Below, in pieces: positions 5,361 through 7,894 of a stretch of DNA of 7,894 nucleotides (positions are counted from its first letter, which is position 1; each line of letters starts with the position of its first letter). Origin of the DNA: Rubrivivax sp. (GTDB lineage: Bacteria; Pseudomonadota; Gammaproteobacteria; Burkholderiales; Burkholderiaceae_C). The notes beneath the pieces are model-generated. The model was given only the letters and a program-made list of their open reading frames with translations, did no database searches and was not told where the DNA came from. The stretch spans positions 1 to 7,894 of the forward strand of contig JAUYAJ010000488.1 of assembly GCA_030693565.1 (NCBI GenBank). Reading direction: 5' to 3'. Both the position numbers and the translations under genes were made by a program.

Positions 5361-6218
5361 ATGCCCGCCGCCCCCGATCCCTCGCGCCTGCGGCCGCTGC
5401 GCCGCGGTCTGGCGGCGCTCGTGCTGGCCGTGCTGCCGCTGGCTGGCCTGGCACAAGAGGTGGCGAAGGCGCCGGCGCTCGACGAAGCCGGCGCGCTGCG
5501 CCGCGGCCAGGCCGTCATCGGCAACCTGATCGGCGACCACGGCTTGCTCGACCGCCAGGGCCGGCCGCTGCGGCTGTCGCAATTCCGCGGCAAGCCGCTG
5601 CTGGTGAGCTTCGTCTACACCGGCTGCTTCCAGGTCTGCCCGGGCGGCACGCGGGCACTGAACGAAGCCGTGCAGGGCATGGAGAAAGCCTTCGGCGCCG
5701 ACAGCTTCAACGTCGTCAGCATCGGCTTCAACCAGCCCTTCGATTCGCCGGCGGCGATGCGCGCCTTTGCCGCGCAACAAGGCATCACGGCGCCGAACTG
5801 GGAGTTCCTGAGCCCGCCGGCCGCCACCGTGGAAGCGCTGACGCGCGACTTCGGCTTCAGCTACGTCGCCACACCGGCCGGCTTCGAGCATGTGCTGATG
5901 GCCACCGTGGTCGACGCCGGCGGGCGCATCCACGCCCAGGTCTACGGCGACCGGCTGAGCGCGAACCAGGTCGGCGAGCCGCTGCGCCAGTTGCTGCGCG
6001 CCAGCGGCGTGCCCGGGGAGCTGACGCTGGCCGGCGTGATCGAGCGTGTGCGCGTGCTGTGCACCGTCTACGACCCCGAGACCGGGCGCTACCGCTACGA
6101 CTACGGGCTGATCCTGGAGATTGCCGGCGGCATCACCTTTCTGATCGCGATGGTGGTGTTCGCCATCGGCGAGTGGCGGCAGCGCCGGCGCCAGCGCCGG
6201 CTGGCTGCGGCGGGCTGA
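5361..6218 (+). CDS. SCO1/SenC copper chaperone with C-terminal membrane anchor
   Basis: SCO proteins have a thioredoxin fold and deliver copper to, or reduce, the CuA cysteines of subunit II on the periplasmic side. From the ATG at 5361 the product is 285 residues. A positively charged N-terminus and hydrophobic helix at about 16-31, followed by A-Q-E-V, form a signal peptide or anchor. The copper site is C89-F-Q-V-C93-P plus H177 in G-F-E-H-V; the usual CPxxCP has lost its first proline. After the domain come an extension holding C234-T-V-Y-D-P-E-T-G-R-Y and a second hydrophobic helix at about 252-270, then an arginine-rich cytosolic tail. This second anchor recurs in SCO proteins of some proteobacterial oxidase operons. 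A GTG three codons upstream (5352) is an alternative start; the ribosome-binding site is weak either way. Placement after CuA and catalytic subunit genes parallels norSY-senC clusters. Confidence 0.92.
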   Translation: MPAAPDPSRLRPLRRGLAALVLAVLPLAGLAQEVAKAPALDEAGALRRGQAVIGNLIGDHGLLDRQGRPLRLSQFRGKPLLVSFVYTGCFQVCPGGTRALNEAVQGMEKAFGADSFNVVSIGFNQPFDSPAAMRAFAAQQGITAPNWEFLSPPAATVEALTRDFGFSYVATPAGFEHVLMATVVDAGGRIHAQVYGDRLSANQVGEPLRQLLRASGVPGELTLAGVIERVRVLCTVYDPETGRYRYDYGLILEIAGGITFLIAMVVFAIGEWRQRRRQRRLAAAG

Positions 6219-6220
6219 CG

Positions 6221-7768
6221 ATGCAGCCGCTGCGCCGTGCTCGCCAAGCCTTGCTCGGGGGCTGGCAGCGCGTCGAGCACGGTTTCGACGCCGCCTTCGG
6301 CTCGGCGCGCAACCCGCTGCGCCACCTGGGCGCGCTGGGCTTCATGCTGTTCTGGTGGCTGGCGCTCAGCGGCATCTACCTCTACGCCGTGCTCGACACC
6401 TCGGCCCAGGGCGCCTACACCTCAATCGAGCAGCTCTCGCACAGCCGCTGGGCGCTCGGCGGGCTGCTGCGCAGCATGCACCGCTACGCCGCCGATGCCT
6501 TCGTCGTCGTGATGGCGCTGCACCTGCTGCGCGAGTGGCTGCTTGGCCATTACCGCGGCGTGCGCCGCTTTTCCTGGCTGACCGGCGCGGCCTTGCTGCC
6601 GCTGGCCTTCTTCAGCGCGATCGGCGGCTTCTGGCTCAACTGGGACCAGCTCGGCCAGTTCTCCGCGCTCGCCAGTGCCGAACTGCTGGACCGCCTGCCT
6701 TTGTTCGCCTCGCCGCTGACGCGCAACTTCCTCAGCGCGGCGGCGGTCAGCGACCGGCTGTTCTCGCTGCTCGTGTTCATCCACCTGGGCGTGCCGCTGC
6801 TGCTGGTGTTCGGCCTGTGGTTCCACATCCAGCGCCTGAGCCACGCCGCGGTGTTCCCGCCGCGTGCGGTGGCGCTGGGCACCAGCGGCTGCCTGCTCGC
6901 GCTGGCGTTGGCAGCGCCGGTGCTCAGCCACGCACCGGCAGACCCCGCCGTCGTGCCCGGCGCGCTGGCTTACGACTGGCTGCTGCTGTTCATCCACCCG
7001 CTGGCGGCGGCAACCTCGGATGACGCGGTCTGGGCGATGCTGGTGCTGGCACTGGCGGTGCTGTTCGGCCTGCCTTTCCTGCCGCAGCCGGCGCCGCCGG
7101 TGGTGGCGCTGGTCGACCCGGCCAACTGCAACGGCTGCACGCGCTGTTTTGCCGACTGCCCTTATGCCGCGGTGACGATGGTGGTGCACCCGAACGGCCG
7201 CGCCGGTCGCCAGCTGGCGCAGGTCGACGCCGACCTGTGCACCGGCTGCGGCATCTGTGTCGGCGCCTGTCCGTCGTCGACGCCGTTCCGCAGCGCCGCC
7301 GAACTGGTCACCGGGATCGATCTGCCGAGCTCGCCGATCGGCGCCTTGCGCAGCCGGCTGCAGCGTGAACTGGCGGCGCGGCCGGCGCCGCAGATCGTCG
7401 TCTTCGGCTGCGACCAGGGCGCCCGCGTGGCGACGCTGGCGGCGCCCGACGTGCTGCCTTTCAGCCTGGTCTGCGCCGGCATGCTGCCGCCGTCGTTCGT
7501 CGAATACGCCTTGCGCGACGGCGCGGCCGGCGTGCTCGTCAGCGGCTGCGCCGAGGGCGGCTGCGAGTTTCGTCTGGGCCAGCGCTGGACCGAAGAACGT
7601 TTGCAGGGCCGGCGCGAGCCGCACCTGCGCAGCCACATCCCGGCCTCGTCCTGGGCGCTGGCCGGGGCCAGCGCCGGCGACGAAGCCGCGCTGCGCCGGG
7701 CGCTGGTGGCGCTGCGCCGGCAACTCGCCGCCGCGCGGGCATTCGAACCGGGGCCTGCCCATGGCTGA
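6221..7768 (+). CDS. Fusion protein: diheme cytochrome b, 2x[4Fe-4S] ferredoxin and MvhD/FlpD-like domain
   Basis: A 515-residue multidomain electron carrier. Residues 1-290 form a cytochrome b-like membrane domain with six or so helices and two bis-histidine pairs with 13-residue spacing, H87/H101 and H188/H202, the arrangement of bc1/b6f cytochrome b that holds two hemes across the membrane. Residues 300-355 form a bacterial ferredoxin domain with two canonical motifs, C303-x2-C306-x2-C309-x3-C313-P and C340-x2-C343-x2-C346-x3-C350-P. Residues 390-470 resemble MvhD/FlpD, the iron-sulfur delta subunit of methyl-viologen hydrogenases: V-F-G-C397, C418-A-G, and G-A-A-G-V-L-V-S-G-C443-x4-C448, giving four cysteines for a further cluster. 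The soluble part is probably cytosolic. It could pass electrons between a cytosolic donor or quinol and the heme-copper enzyme; direction and partner are unknown. The ATG at 6221 is 2 bp past the SCO stop, and the next gene overlaps by 8 bp, so it is translationally coupled in the operon. Confidence 0.85.
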   Translation: MQPLRRARQALLGGWQRVEHGFDAAFGSARNPLRHLGALGFMLFWWLALSGIYLYAVLDTSAQGAYTSIEQLSHSRWALGGLLRSMHRYAADAFVVVMALHLLREWLLGHYRGVRRFSWLTGAALLPLAFFSAIGGFWLNWDQLGQFSALASAELLDRLPLFASPLTRNFLSAAAVSDRLFSLLVFIHLGVPLLLVFGLWFHIQRLSHAAVFPPRAVALGTSGCLLALALAAPVLSHAPADPAVVPGALAYDWLLLFIHPLAAATSDDAVWAMLVLALAVLFGLPFLPQPAPPVVALVDPANCNGCTRCFADCPYAAVTMVVHPNGRAGRQLAQVDADLCTGCGICVGACPSSTPFRSAAELVTGIDLPSSPIGALRSRLQRELAARPAPQIVVFGCDQGARVATLAAPDVLPFSLVCAGMLPPSFVEYALRDGAAGVLVSGCAEGGCEFRLGQRWTEERLQGRREPHLRSHIPASSWALAGASAGDEAALRRALVALRRQLAAARAFEPGPAHG

Positions 7769-7894
7769 CAAGAAAGCCACCACGCCGGCGGCCTGGGCCG
7801 GGCAGGTGCTGCTGTACGCGCTGTTCGCGCTCGTCATCGGCGTCTTCTCACGCTGGCCGAGCTACGAGTCGCTGCCGCCCGGGCAGGCGGTGAT
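7761..7894 (+). CDS. Unknown membrane-anchored protein, 5' part (truncated by window edge)
   Basis: The ATG at 7761 lies inside the end of the cytochrome b fusion gene and overlaps it by 8 bp (ATGGCTGA), a typical translational coupling arrangement. The 44 visible residues begin MADKKATTPAAW, followed by one hydrophobic helix at about 14-30 and then R-W-P-S-Y-E-S-L-P-P-G-Q-A-V, continuing past the window end. This looks like an N-terminal membrane anchor or uncleaved signal followed by a periplasmic domain. I do not recognise the family from this fragment. The operon position suggests a role with the cytochrome b fusion or the heme-copper enzyme. Confidence 0.75.
   Translation, partial: MADKKATTPAAWAGQVLLYALFALVIGVFSRWPSYESLPPGQAV

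Noticed and set aside
6185..6200. GC-rich inverted repeat CCGGCGC-CA-GCGCCGG near the end of the SCO gene, considered as a terminator
   Set aside because: The loop would be only 2-4 bases, no T-run follows, it lies within coding sequence, and the next gene starts 2 bp after the stop codon, so termination here is unlikely.
6422..7837. Long minus-strand open frame of 471 codons opposite the cytochrome b fusion
   Set aside because: Low-complexity Arg/Gln/His composition with no motif; the sense strand carries an intact multidomain protein with correctly spaced ligands.

Overview
The window is high-GC DNA of a betaproteobacterium, most likely a Burkholderiales member of the Rubrivivax/Leptothrix/Methylibium type. 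This rests on codon bias, on the SerC N-terminus, and on the style of the CtaB, CtaA and SCO proteins. No sequence search was possible, so the taxon is an inference.

Layout. Positions 1-153 (minus) hold the 5' end of serC. A divergent intergenic region (154-341) follows, with a perfect FNR/FixK-type palindrome, and then a universal stress protein gene (342-785, plus). Converging on it, with only 3 bp between the stop codons, is a heme A synthase (CtaA/COX15-like) gene on the minus strand (789-1715). A second divergent region (1716-1912) leads into a compact plus-strand operon. Its genes are a 51-aa one-helix membrane peptide, a short CuA-bearing oxidase subunit II, a 13-helix heme-copper subunit I, CtaB (heme O synthase), a SCO/SenC copper chaperone with a C-terminal membrane anchor, and a fusion of diheme cytochrome b, 2x[4Fe-4S] ferredoxin and an MvhD/FlpD-like domain. 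The last gene is truncated by the window edge and overlaps the fusion gene by 8 bp.

How the genes fit together. The operon encodes a complete heme-copper enzyme of the ba3-like (B-family) type with its assembly factors: CtaB and CtaA for farnesylated heme, SCO for CuA. The key oddity is in subunit I. All six metal-ligand histidines are present (H69, H231, H280, H281, H385, H387). However, the usual H-P-x-V-Y segment, whose tyrosine is cross-linked to the CuB histidine and needed for O2 reduction, reads H-S-S-Q-Q, placing Gln235 at the tyrosine position. Loss of that tyrosine is the hallmark of nitric oxide reductases derived from oxygen reductases. The order (CuA subunit, catalytic subunit, then SenC) resembles the norSY-senC clusters of ammonia oxidisers. 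I therefore infer a CuA-containing, sNOR-like NO reductase, or another non-oxidase, rather than an ordinary terminal oxidase.

The adjacent cytochrome b/ferredoxin/MvhD fusion is the second unusual element. It looks like a dedicated electron-entry or exit module linking an iron-sulfur chain to the membrane, with no hydrogenase, heterodisulfide reductase or Rieske partner in view.
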